Of a stretch of DNA of 64,000 nucleotides, positions 18,491-27,395 are shown one piece after another. The position numbers and the translations under genes are program-made. Under the pieces are notes generated by a model. That model was not told the origin of the DNA and did not search any database. It saw nothing but the letters and a program-made list of their open reading frames with translations. The DNA is from Bradyrhizobium sp. CSA112. Lineage in GTDB: Bacteria > Pseudomonadota > Alphaproteobacteria > Rhizobiales > Xanthobacteraceae. The stretch spans positions 46,275 through 110,274 of the forward strand of contig NZ_JAACFS010000025.1 in assembly GCF_029051645.1 (NCBI RefSeq). The letters run 5' to 3'. Every line of letters starts with the position of its first letter. Within the stretch, counting starts at the first letter, position 1.

Positions 18491-18744
18491 GATCCCCTCC
18501 CACATTTTTCGGTCTCAACTGGCCGATTGAGCGAACGATAGCATGACGGAGCGTCCGGGCAACCCGCGAGCGTGACATTAAGATTGGCAAGATTGGCAAT
18601 TCGGCGTAACCAAAATCCGCATGGCGGAACTGAACCTGTCTTTGCATCTGCTGGAGACGCGTGAGATGTTTCGTTGCGGCGCGGCTGTTGCACTGCAACT
18701 CGCGCCAAAGTGCCGGGCCTAAGAAGCATCGCCATCGGGGAAGC
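18491..18744. other. intergenic region upstream of the ABC importer operon
   Basis: This 254-bp gap separates the importer operon from the broken acyl-CoA synthetase upstream of it on the same strand. It probably carries the importer promoter. I see no clear gene, hairpin or repeat in it. Confidence 0.4.
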
Positions 18745-20085
18745 CTAGACGATCCGCGAGGTCTTGTTGCCCCAATAGCGATCGCGCAACAGGCGCTTGT
18801 AGAGCTTGCCGGTCGGAAGCCGCGGCAATTCCGTCTCGAAATCGATCGAGCGCGGCACTTTCTGCCGCGACAGCGACTGGGCACAGAAGGCGATCAGTTC
18901 GTCGGCCAGCTCTTGCCCCGGCGAAACGCCCGGCATCGGCTGCACCACCGCCTTTACTTCCTCGCCGAGGTCGGGATTGGGCACGCCGAATACTGCCGCG
19001 TCCGCGATCTTGGGATGGGTGATCAGCAGGTTCTCGCATTCCTGCGGATAGATGTTCACGCCGCCGGAGATGATCATGAAGGTCGCACGATCGGTCAGGT
19101 AGAGATAGCCGTCATCGTCGACATAGCCGACGTCGCCGACCGTGCTCATGCTGCCGTCGGCCGAACGGGCCTCCTGGGTTTTGGCGGGGTCGTTGAAATA
19201 TTCGAACGGCGTGGCCGTCTTGAACCAAACCGTGCCCGCCGTGCCGACCGGGCAGGGCTGCATATTCTCGTCGAGAATGTGCAGGTCGCCGAGCAGGACC
19301 TTGCCGACGGTGCCGCGATGCGCGAGCCATTCCTCGCTGTTGCAGGCGGTGAAGCCGAGCCCTTCGGTGGCGCCGTAATATTCATGGATGATCGGCCCCC
19401 ACCATTTGATGATGTCGTCCTTCACGGCGGCGGGACAAGGCGCGGCAGCGTGGATCGCGATCTGGAGCGTCGAAAGATTGTAGCGCTTGCGCACATCCTC
19501 CGGCAGTTTCAGCATGCGCGAAAACATTGTCGGCACGAGCTGGGTGTGCGTGACGCCCCATTTTGGAACCAGTTCCAGATACTTTTCCGGATCGAAACTT
19601 TCCATGATGATGACGGTGCCGCCGGCGCGGATCGTCAGGTTCACGGCGGCCTGCGGCGCCGAATGATAGAGCGGGGCAGGCGAGAGGTAGATCATGCCTT
19701 CGCGGTAGTGCCATAGCTTGTGCAGGAAATCGAAGATCGGCAAGTTCTGTACCGGCGGCTGTTCCGGCAGCGGGCGCAGGATGCCTTTGGGCCGGCCGGT
19801 GGTGCCGGACGAATAAAGCATCGCGGTGCCGACGCTCTCGTCGGCGATCGGGGTCTTTGGCAGACTGGAGGTCGCCTGTTGCAGCCCGACGATGCGATCA
19901 CTCTCGCCTTCGCCGTCAGCGACAATGCAAAGCTCGACCTTCGGGCATTCCTTCAGCGCCTCACGGGCAACGTCGAGCTTTGCTTTTGAGGTGATGAGAA
20001 TGCGCGACTGGCTGTTGGTGAGGATGTAGCCAAGTTCGCTGGCGGTCAGGTAGGAGTTCACGCAGGTATAGTAAAGTCCGCTCCG
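18745..20085 (-). pseudogene. acyl-CoA synthetase (AMP-forming) lacking its N-terminus
   Basis: The frame encodes about 440 aa of an ANL-superfamily acyl-CoA synthetase. Present are the P-loop YSSGTTGRPKG, the YGATEG block, GDVGYVDDDGYLYLTDR, and the C-terminal catalytic lysine in PTGKLYKR. It begins abruptly at RSGLYYTCVNSYL, a block normally about 85-90 residues into the protein, and the codon just before is TGA. The missing part is replaced by a fragment of an alcohol dehydrogenase gene. A GTG at 20061 could start a shortened protein, but part of the N-terminal domain would be absent, so activity is doubtful. Confidence 0.8.
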
Positions 20086-20293
20086 TCATCACGTCGGACG
20101 TGCCGAGGCATCGCGAGCCTAGCGCGCGGCGGATGTTTTCGATTGTATCGATTTCGCGGTTGAGCGTGCCGCTGACCATCAGAAAGGCGCGTCTCGTGCC
20201 GAGCCGGTTCAACTGCTCGACGATCGACTCGGATGCCGGCCGTCCGAACACGACCTCATCCCTCGCGCCGAATACGACACGACCTTTATGCAC
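20086..20293 (-). pseudogene. 5' fragment of an iron-containing alcohol dehydrogenase / maleylacetate reductase gene
   Basis: About 65 codons match the start of the iron-type alcohol dehydrogenase family: VVFGRPASESIVEQLNRLG, then RAFLMVSGTLNRE and IENIRRALGSRCLGT. The likely start is GTG 20293 behind GGGGAGG. Homology stops near base 20090, and the frame then runs into acyl-CoA synthetase DNA in the wrong frame. The NAD-binding and metal-binding parts are all gone, so this is a deletion remnant. The family call rests on the N-terminal pattern alone. Confidence 0.7.
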
Positions 20294-20330
20294 GGCTGTC
20301 CTCCCCGGTATGCACGGCTGTCCTCCCCGG
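20287..20330. repeat. perfect 22-bp tandem duplication at a start site
   Basis: Two adjacent identical 22-bp units, 20287-20308 and 20309-20330 (each TATGCACGGCTGTCCTCCCC plus GG). Read on the minus strand, each unit holds the GGGGAGG ribosome site and the GTG start of the alcohol dehydrogenase fragment. The outer copy's GTG runs into a stop after nine codons. Confidence 0.85.
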
Positions 20331-21001
20331 ACATTTTTTGGCCCTGTTGCGGGCCTTGGCACCAAGGTTAGCGGATGAAATCCGGCGCGTCATGCATGAA
20401 GATGGTGTTGGGGGAAGGCCGCGAAGAGTTGTCGTCGGCTAGCTTACAAAGCTCGCACCGACGATGACGACCGCGCAAGACAGTGGCACGTAGCTGTCTA
20501 TCGTCGTTGCGAGCGAACAGTCTTGACGCCCGGGCGGTCGGCTCCCTCCCCCCTTGCGGGGGAGGGCTGGGGAGAGGGGTAAGCCACCGCCGTCGCAGCC
20601 ACCCCTCTCCCTATCCCTCCCCGCAAGGGGGGAGGGAACAGACCTTTCGTGCGGCGACGATGTGCGCGGCACGCTGCAAGCAGATATGACCTCGAACGAC
20701 TTCGCGGTCTCGCGGTTTTGTCGTGCCTGGCGACGCCATCCTAGGGGCCTTGGATGCAACGCCGCCTGCCACGTCACGTTTTCGTCATCAGGGGGCGATT
20801 AGCTGAGCGTTCGTTGCAATGGTTCCGGTCTCATCGCACTGCGGAAAACGCGATGTTTCCGTGGCACAGCGCGTTGACTACGCGGATGCATAACGATTGT
20901 GCTTGATAACTGCGACTTCTTGACGAGACTGGGAACCGATCACATCTGTGGCCTCCGCTATCAAGTTCCACGGCGGCTTTCATCCATCAGCGATGTCGAG
21001 A
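20331..21001. other. long intergenic region before the RND operon
   Basis: About 670 bp without a convincing gene. It contains the CCCTCCCC-type palindrome at 20545-20645 and presumably the promoter of the efflux operon near its right end. Open frames here (for example 20439-20777 minus) are made largely of repeat sequence. No regulator gene of the TetR type usual for such pumps is present. Confidence 0.5.
20545..20645. repeat. CCCTCCCCCCTTGCGGGGGAGGG palindromic repeat
   Basis: Two hairpin-forming arms, GCGGGGGAGGGCTGGGGAG and its near complement CTCCCTATCCCTCCCCGC, around a short centre. The fragment at about 63822-63893 is related (CTCGCCCCGCTTGCGGGGAG). Confidence 0.75.
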
Positions 21002-21014
21002 GGGGAGATGGGGT

Positions 21015-22223
21015 TTGACTGCAACTGAGCAATTGAAACGTCCGGCTTTGCCGGCGGGGGTCGACGTTCGCTCACCTCGTGGCCTCAAATGGTTGACCCC
21101 GCTGCTCGCGCTGGCGCTGTCGGCTTGCGACAACAAACCGCCGCAGCAGGCGGCTCCCGCAGCGCCATCAGTCACAGTCGCGCAGCCGGTGAAGCGCACC
21201 GTTACCGACTGGGATGAGTTCACCGGGCGGTTCGAGGCAATTCAGGAAGTGCAGGTTCGCGCCCGGGTCGGCGGTTTCGTGAAGAGCGTCGAATTCCGCG
21301 ACGGCGCGATCGTACGCACGGGCGATCTGCTTTACGTGATTGACGCCCGTCCGTTCGAGGCGGTCGCCGAACAGGCCGATGGCCAGTTGTCGGACGCACG
21401 CGCGAGGGCAGAACTCGCCAGGCGCGAACTCGACCGCGCGCTGACGCTAAATCAGACCCAGGCCGTGTCCGATTCCATCGTCGACCAGCGCCGCCAGACC
21501 TTGCAGGCGGCGCGCGCCGCGGAAATGCAGGCCGAAGGCGCGCTCAAAGCCGCCAAGCTCAATATCGAGTTCACCCATGTGATGGCGCCGATCACCGGCC
21601 GCGTCAGTCGCCATCTGGTCACGCCCGGCAACCTCGTGCAGGGCAGCGAGGGCGGCGCGACGCTGCTCACCTCGATCGTCTCGCTCGATCCGATCTTCAT
21701 CTATTTCGACGTCGACGAGGCGACCTACCAGCGCAACAGCCGGCTGTGGTTCGAAGGCAAGCGCCCGAGTTCGCGCGATACGCCGAACCCGGTGCAGGTG
21801 ACGCTGACCGGCGAGACCAAGCCCTCGCATGAGGGCAAGATGGACTTCCTCGACAACCGCCTGGATGTCTCGACCGGGACGCTGCGCAGCCGCGCCGTGA
21901 TCCCGAACAAGGACCTTTCGATCCTCCCCGGCCAGTTCGGCCGCGTCCGGATCATCGGCAGTGCGCCCTATGAGGCGTTGCTGCTGCCTGATACGGCTGT
22001 CGCGACCGACCAGTCGCGCAAGATCGTTTTCGTCGTCAAGGACGACAACACGGTCGAGGCGAAGCCGGTGACGCTTGGGCCGCTCGATGAAGGCCTGCGC
22101 GTAGTCCGTGAGGGCCTGAAGCCTGAAGACCGGGTGATCATCGACGGCCTGCAGCGGGCGCGCGTGGGTGCGAAAGTCACCCCGCAGACGGGCGAGATCA
22201 AGCCGGCCGGTGCCAAGACATGA
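21015..22223 (+). CDS. RND efflux periplasmic adaptor subunit
   Basis: A 402-aa membrane-fusion protein that links the inner-membrane RND pump to an outer-membrane channel. The leader ends in a lipobox (LALALSAC, Cys about residue 38), so it is probably a lipoprotein. The lipoyl/barrel-sandwich half-motif RARVGGFVKSVEFRDGAIV is followed by a long helical hairpin, the second half (FTHVMAPITGRVSRHLVTPG) and a beta-barrel domain. The start appears to be TTG 21015 behind GGGGAG. It overlaps the pump gene by 4 bp (ATGA). Confidence 0.9.
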   Translation: MTATEQLKRPALPAGVDVRSPRGLKWLTPLLALALSACDNKPPQQAAPAAPSVTVAQPVKRTVTDWDEFTGRFEAIQEVQVRARVGGFVKSVEFRDGAIVRTGDLLYVIDARPFEAVAEQADGQLSDARARAELARRELDRALTLNQTQAVSDSIVDQRRQTLQAARAAEMQAEGALKAAKLNIEFTHVMAPITGRVSRHLVTPGNLVQGSEGGATLLTSIVSLDPIFIYFDVDEATYQRNSRLWFEGKRPSSRDTPNPVQVTLTGETKPSHEGKMDFLDNRLDVSTGTLRSRAVIPNKDLSILPGQFGRVRIIGSAPYEALLLPDTAVATDQSRKIVFVVKDDNTVEAKPVTLGPLDEGLRVVREGLKPEDRVIIDGLQRARVGAKVTPQTGEIKPAGAKT

Positions 22224-25200
22224 ATCTCGGCCGGCTCTCCATCAACCAGCCCATTTTGGCGATGGTGCTGTCGATCGTGCTGCTGATTGTCGGCGCGATC
22301 GCCTATACGACGCTGCCGGTCTCGGAATATCCGCAAGTGGTGCCGCCGACGGTGACGGTCACCACGCAATATCCCGGTGCCTCGGCGCAAACCGTCTCCG
22401 ATACGGTTGCGGCTCCGATCGAGCAGGAGATCAACGGCGTCGAGGACATGCTGTATCTCTACAGCCAGGCGACCTCGAATGGGCAGTTGACGATCACGGT
22501 CACCTTCAAGCTCGGCACCGATCTCGACAAGGCACAGGTGCTGGTCCAGAACCGCGTCGCGATCGCGCAGCCGCGGCTGCCCGAAGAGGTGCAACGCAAC
22601 GGCGTCGTCACCCGCAAGAACAGCCCCGACATCCTGATGGTCGTGTTCATGCTGTCGCCGGACGACACGTTCGACCAGCTCTACATCTCAAACTACGCGC
22701 TGTTGCAGGTCCGCGACCAGTTGCTCCGGCTCGATGGTGTCGGCGACATCCAGATTTTCGGCGCGCGCGACTATTCGATGCGTCTGTGGCTCGATCCCGA
22801 CAAGATCTCCACGCTGGGCCTGACCGCCGGCGAAGTGGTGGCGGCGATCCGCTCGCAGAACGTACAGATCGCGGGCGGCCAGATCGCGGAACCACCGATT
22901 GCCGACCGCGCCTTCTCACCCAATCTGACCTTCACCGGCCGCCTGAAGGACCCGAAACAGTTCGAGGAGATCGTGGTCAAGGCCGGCGCCGACGGGCGCA
23001 CCGTCAAGCTGCGCGACGTCGCGCGGATCGAGTTAGGCGCGCTGGCCTATTCGACCAACAGCTTCCTGCTGCGCAAATCCGCCGTCGCCATGCTGGTGAC
23101 CCAGCGGCCCGGCTCCAATGCGCTCGCGACCGCCAAGAGCATTTCGAACACGATGGAGCGGCTGAAGACGAGTTTCCCCAAAGGGCTCGACTACAATATC
23201 GGCTACAACCCGACCGAATTCATCGCGCAATCCGTCAGCGAGCTGATCAAGACGATCTACGAGGCGATGGCGCTGGTCGTGATCGTGGTGCTGGTGTTTT
23301 TGCAGGGCTGGCGCCCGGCCATCATTCCGATCATCGCGATCCCGGTGTCGCTGGTCGGTACCTTTGCGGTGATGGCGGCACTCGGATTCTCGATCAACAA
23401 TCTCACTTTGTTCGGCCTCGTGCTTGCGGTCGGCATCGTGGTCGACGATGCGATCGTGGTGGTCGAAAACGTCGAGCGCCATCTAGAGCACGGCATGAAC
23501 CGGCGTGACGCTGCGCTTCGCACCATGCAAGAGGTCGGCAGCGCGCTGGTCTCGATTGCGCTGGTGCTGTGTGCAGTGTTCGTCCCGACGGCGTTCCTTG
23601 GCGGCATCTCCGGGCAATTCTTCCAGCAGTTCGCCGTTACCATTGCGGTCGCCACCGCGATCTCATGCTTCTGCTCGCTGACGCTGTCGCCGGCGCTGGC
23701 CTCGCAGATTCTGCAGCCGCATGCGGACAAGCGGCCGCCGGCACGCTGGAATTTCATCGCCCGCGGCTGGGGTGCCTTTACCGGCATGTTCAATCGCGGC
23801 TTCGACCGTCTGGCGCATGGCTATGCCAGCGCCGCCGATTTCGTGATCCGGCATTCGGTTGTCATGCTGTTGATCTACGTCGGGCTGATCGGCGGCGCCG
23901 GATGGCTGTTGATGACAACGCCGCAAGGTTTTATCCCGGCGCAGGACCGCGGTTACGTCATTGTCTCGGTGCAGTTGCCGGGCGCGGCGTCGCTGGCGCG
24001 CACCACCGAGGTCGTGCGTGAGATCGAGCGGATTGCGCTGGATACGCCGGGCATCATTCGCGTGGCGGCGTTTGCCGGCTTTTCAGGCGCGACGCGGACG
24101 CAGGCGAGCAATGCCGCCGCATTGTTTCCCGTGTTTGAGGACCCGGAAGAGCGCCACAAGAAGGGGTTGTCCGCAGGGGCGATCGCCAACAATCTGCGCG
24201 GTCGGCTGGCGAGCATCCAGGGTGCCTTCATCATCGTCATCCCGCCGCCCGCGGTACCCGGCATCGGCACCGGCGGCGGCTTCACCATGCGGATTCAGGA
24301 CCGCCAGGGCCGCGGCTCCGAGATGCTTGCCGCGGCGACGGGTGAACTGGTCGGTGCGGCGAGCAAGGCGCCGGGCCTGACCCAGGTGTTCTCGCCGTTT
24401 GCGGCCAACACGCCGCAACTGTTCGTCGACATCGACCGCGTGAAGGCTCAGAAGCTCGGCGTGCCGATTGCGAACATCAACGACACGATCCAGACCTATT
24501 TCGGCTCGTCCTATGTCAACGACTTCAACCTGTTCGGCCGCACCTACCGCGTCACGGCGCAGGCCGATCTGCCGTTCCGGAAGGAGACGTCCGATCTCTC
24601 ACGCCTGCGCACCCGCAACGCCGCCGGCGACATGGTGATGCTCGGCAGCGTGGTGAATTTCAGCGACATCTCGGGCCCCGACCGCGTCGCGCGCTACAAT
24701 CTCTACCCCGCGTCCGAGCTGCAGGGCGAGACGCTGCCAGGCACGAGTTCGGCGACCGCGATCGACATCATGAAGAAGTTGACCGAGGAGACGCTGCCGA
24801 GCGGCTTCTCGTTCGAATGGACCGACCTGTCCTATCAGCAGGTCACCGGCGGCAACACTGGCCTCTACGTGTTCCCGATCTGCGTGCTGTTCGTGTATCT
24901 GGTGCTGGCAGCGCAGTATGGCAGCTGGAGCCTGCCGTTCGCGGTCATCCTGATCGTGCCGATGTGCCTGCTCGCCGCCACGGTCGGCGTGCGAATCATG
25001 GGACAGGACGTCAACATCCTGACCCAGATCGGGTTCGTGGTGCTGGTGGGGCTTGCGGCCAAGAACGCCATTCTGATCGTCGAGTTCGCGCGCGATATCG
25101 AACTCGAAGGAAAGGCGCGGCTGGAGGCCGTGATCGAAGCCTGCCGGCTGCGGCTGCGACCGATCCTGATGACGTCGTTCGCCTTCATCCTCGGTGTGTT

Positions 25201-25372
25201 GCCGCTGGTGATCTCGACGGGCTCGGGATCGGAGATGCGGCAGGCCGTGGGAGTAGCCGTGTTCTTCGGCATGCTTGGGGTGACGCTGTTCGGCCTGATC
25301 TTCACGCCGATCTTCTATGTCATCGTGCGGAATCTGGCGGACGGGAAGGGCAAGAAACCGGTCGCGGTGTGA
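22220..25372 (+). CDS. RND multidrug efflux permease (HAE1 / AcrB-MexB type)
   Basis: A 1050-aa inner-membrane pump, the standard length for the HAE1 family. It starts with the usual FINQPILAMVLS-like segment (SINQPILAMVLSIVLLIVG). The proton-relay aspartate pair is in GIVVDDAIVVVENV and the relay lysine is in GLAAKNAILIVEFARD. Two large periplasmic loops carry the drug-binding and docking domains. It would export hydrophobic drugs or toxic compounds by proton exchange together with the adaptor at 21015. No outer-membrane TolC-like gene is adjacent, so that part must be encoded elsewhere. Confidence 0.95.
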   Translation: MNLGRLSINQPILAMVLSIVLLIVGAIAYTTLPVSEYPQVVPPTVTVTTQYPGASAQTVSDTVAAPIEQEINGVEDMLYLYSQATSNGQLTITVTFKLGTDLDKAQVLVQNRVAIAQPRLPEEVQRNGVVTRKNSPDILMVVFMLSPDDTFDQLYISNYALLQVRDQLLRLDGVGDIQIFGARDYSMRLWLDPDKISTLGLTAGEVVAAIRSQNVQIAGGQIAEPPIADRAFSPNLTFTGRLKDPKQFEEIVVKAGADGRTVKLRDVARIELGALAYSTNSFLLRKSAVAMLVTQRPGSNALATAKSISNTMERLKTSFPKGLDYNIGYNPTEFIAQSVSELIKTIYEAMALVVIVVLVFLQGWRPAIIPIIAIPVSLVGTFAVMAALGFSINNLTLFGLVLAVGIVVDDAIVVVENVERHLEHGMNRRDAALRTMQEVGSALVSIALVLCAVFVPTAFLGGISGQFFQQFAVTIAVATAISCFCSLTLSPALASQILQPHADKRPPARWNFIARGWGAFTGMFNRGFDRLAHGYASAADFVIRHSVVMLLIYVGLIGGAGWLLMTTPQGFIPAQDRGYVIVSVQLPGAASLARTTEVVREIERIALDTPGIIRVAAFAGFSGATRTQASNAAALFPVFEDPEERHKKGLSAGAIANNLRGRLASIQGAFIIVIPPPAVPGIGTGGGFTMRIQDRQGRGSEMLAAATGELVGAASKAPGLTQVFSPFAANTPQLFVDIDRVKAQKLGVPIANINDTIQTYFGSSYVNDFNLFGRTYRVTAQADLPFRKETSDLSRLRTRNAAGDMVMLGSVVNFSDISGPDRVARYNLYPASELQGETLPGTSSATAIDIMKKLTEETLPSGFSFEWTDLSYQQVTGGNTGLYVFPICVLFVYLVLAAQYGSWSLPFAVILIVPMCLLAATVGVRIMGQDVNILTQIGFVVLVGLAAKNAILIVEFARDIELEGKARLEAVIEACRLRLRPILMTSFAFILGVLPLVISTGSGSEMRQAVGVAVFFGMLGVTLFGLIFTPIFYVIVRNLADGKGKKPVAV

Positions 25373-25392
25373 GCGCGTTCCATTCACCACGA

Positions 25393-25436
25393 TCGTCATT
25401 CCGGGGCGCGCGAAGCGCGAACCCGGAATGACGGAG
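25393..25436. repeat. short CGTCATTCCGGGGCGCGCGAAG palindrome
   Basis: A short member of the CATTCCGGGG family (GTCATTCCGGGGCGCGCGAA, then CGCGAACCCGGAATGACGG). It lies 20 bp after the RND stop codon, where it may act as a terminator. Confidence 0.7.
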
Positions 25437-25564
25437 AAGGTGTTGGAGCGCCCTGTTTCGCAAGTTCCCCGATACTTTTGGCTGATCCGAAATGGATGGG
25501 CAGGTGCGGGGTTATTGAATAGTGTTGCCAGGTTCCACTGACAAAAAAATTCCAGGAGAAAAGA

Positions 25565-26758
25565 ATGAAGTCGGCATGGTTGGCGTTCGTCGCGGTCAGC
25601 GGAATTGTGCTCGCGGGGCCGGCGACGGCGCAGGGCGTCAAGATCGGCATTTTGAACGATCAATCCGGGGTCTATGCCGATTACGGCGGCAAGTGGTCTT
25701 TCGAGGCCGCGAAGATGGCGGTTGAGGATTTCGGCGGCGAAGTGCTGGGCCACAAGATCGAAGTCGTCTCCGCCGATCACCAGAACAAGCCGGATCTCGG
25801 CACCGCCATTGCGCGGCGCTGGTATGAGGTCGAAGGCGTCGACATGATCACCGAACTGACGACATCTTCGGTAGCGCTCGCGATCCACGACCTCTCCAGG
25901 CAGATGAAGAAGATCGATATTGTCGTGGGCGCCGCAACCTCGCGCCTCACAGGCGACGCCTGTCAGCCCTACGGATTTCACTGGGCCTATGATACCCATG
26001 CGCTCGCCTACGGGACCGGCGGCGCACTGGTGGAATCCGGCGGCGATAGCTGGTTTTTCATGACCGCCGACTACGCCTTCGGCCATGCGCTGGAAAAGGA
26101 CACCGGCGATTTCGTCAAGGCCAAGGGCGGCAAGGTGCTGGGTGCGGTCCGCATTCCCCTGAACTCGTCGGACTTCTCGTCCTTCCTGCTGCAGGCGCAA
26201 AGTTCGAAAGCCAAGATCATCGGTCTCGCCAATGCCGGTCTCGACACCACCAACTCGATCAAGCAGGCGGCTGAGTTCGGCATCGTCAAGAGCGGCCAGA
26301 AGCTCGCCGGCCTGCTGCTGACGCTGGCCGAAGTGCACGGCCTCGGCCTGGACGCGGCCCAGGGCCTGGTGCTGACGGAAGGCTATTACTGGGACCGCGA
26401 CGCCAAGAGCCGCAACCTCGCCGAACGCTTCTTCAAGCGTACCGGACGCATGCCGAACATGATCCAGGCCGGCACCTATTCGGCGACGCTGCAGTATCTG
26501 AAAGCGGTCAAGGCTGCCGGCACCAAGGACACCGAGGCGGTCGCCAAGAAGCTGAAGGAGCTTCCGGTCGACGACGATTTCGCGCAAGGCGGCAAGGTGC
26601 TGGAGAACGGCCGCATGGTGCACGACCTATATTTGTTCGAGGTCAAGAAGCCCGCGGAATCGAAGAAGCCGTGGGATTACTACAAGCAGCTCGCCGTCGT
26701 GCCCGGCGACAAGGCGTTCCCGGCGGCGAAGGATTCGGGCTGTCCGCTGGTGAAGTGA
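25565..26758 (+). CDS. branched-chain amino-acid-type ABC substrate-binding protein
   Basis: A 397-aa periplasmic binding protein of the LivJ/Peripla_BP_6 type. The signal peptide is MKSAWLAFVAVSGIVLAG, cleaved near PATAQG. The mature start VKIGILNDQSGVYADYGG and the block TTSSVALAIHDLSRQ are typical. ATG 25565 follows AGGAGAAAAGA. No permease or ATPase genes adjoin it, so it is an orphan that borrows a transporter encoded elsewhere or works as a sensor. Relatives in Bradyrhizobium are numerous and their ligands are often aromatic or branched acids; the ligand here is unknown. Confidence 0.9.
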   Translation: MKSAWLAFVAVSGIVLAGPATAQGVKIGILNDQSGVYADYGGKWSFEAAKMAVEDFGGEVLGHKIEVVSADHQNKPDLGTAIARRWYEVEGVDMITELTTSSVALAIHDLSRQMKKIDIVVGAATSRLTGDACQPYGFHWAYDTHALAYGTGGALVESGGDSWFFMTADYAFGHALEKDTGDFVKAKGGKVLGAVRIPLNSSDFSSFLLQAQSSKAKIIGLANAGLDTTNSIKQAAEFGIVKSGQKLAGLLLTLAEVHGLGLDAAQGLVLTEGYYWDRDAKSRNLAERFFKRTGRMPNMIQAGTYSATLQYLKAVKAAGTKDTEAVAKKLKELPVDDDFAQGGKVLENGRMVHDLYLFEVKKPAESKKPWDYYKQLAVVPGDKAFPAAKDSGCPLVK

Positions 26759-26775
26759 GCGCCCTGTTTAACAAC

Positions 26776-26955
26776 GAGTCGTCCCTGCGAAAGCAGGGAC
26801 CCATACCGCGTGATCTATCGATGACGCGCGGTAGCTGATGCTTTGCGTTGGCCAATTGCCGCAGCGAGTTGCTGAAGCGAAGCCGTCTTCCAATGTGCCC
26901 ATTACGCCGGCCGCGGCGTATGGGTCCCTGCGTTCGCAGGGACGACGTGGGGATA
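26776..26955. repeat. GTCGTCCCTGCG...CGCAGGGACGACG paired repeat
   Basis: An inverted pair: TCGTCCCTGCGAAAGCAGGG at the left and GGGTCCCTGCGTTCGCAGGG at the right, each itself a small hairpin, around about 120 bp of spacer. The same unit recurs at 33183-33719 and 46570-46692. It lies between convergent genes and could end transcription from both. Confidence 0.8.
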
Positions 26956-26973
26956 GAGTTCGCGGCGTTCCGC

Positions 26974-27366
26974 TTACGCCTGCACCAGCCGCCACACGAT
27001 GGCGCCGAACGCTCCCACCCACAACGCAATCGTCGCCAGCGCCTGAGTCGCAAAGCCGGGGCTGCGTTGTGGGACCGACTTCGCGTAGCCGAATATATAG
27101 AGAATGCGGCCGATCACCCAGACCAGCCCGATCGCGGCGGCGATGCCGTCGCTGATGTAGATCGCGAACAGCCACAGCGACGGCAGGAAGATCGGCAGCC
27201 ATTCCAGCGTGTTCATCTGCGCGCGATACACGCGCTCGAAATCCGGATTGCCTGATATCGCCGGCAGTTTGACGCCGAACTTGCCGCGCGCCCGCGACAC
27301 CAGAATGGACGAGTAAAAGTAGACCATGATCGCCAGCAAGGTGACGAGTGCGGTGAAGTGATACAT
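26974..27366 (-). CDS. MAPEG-family membrane protein
   Basis: A 130-aa inner-membrane protein with four predicted helices. The MAPEG pattern is visible after the first helix (SRARGKFGVKLPAI, then FERVYRAQMNTLEWLP). The family includes glutathione-dependent transferases and peroxidases acting on lipophilic substrates; the bacterial members are mostly uncharacterised. ATG 27366 was chosen because AAGGAAT lies 8 bp before it and a helix starts at once. The longer frame from 27654 runs into the next gene. It ends a minus-strand run that begins at 31613. Confidence 0.85.
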   Translation of the reverse strand: MYHFTALVTLLAIMVYFYSSILVSRARGKFGVKLPAISGNPDFERVYRAQMNTLEWLPIFLPSLWLFAIYISDGIAAAIGLVWVIGRILYIFGYAKSVPQRSPGFATQALATIALWVGAFGAIVWRLVQA

Positions 27367-27395
27367 CGCTGGGATTCCTTGTTTCGTGCGAGGGC

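Noticed and set aside
20439..20777. A 112-codon minus-strand frame before the RND operon
   Set aside because: More than a third of it is translated palindromic repeat, and it has no ribosome site.
24599..26623. A 674-codon open frame on the minus strand
   Set aside because: It runs antisense through the pump's 3' end, a repeat and the binding-protein gene. Its composition is rich in Arg, His and Asp, as expected for an antisense frame in GC-rich codon use. Both opposed genes have clear family motifs.
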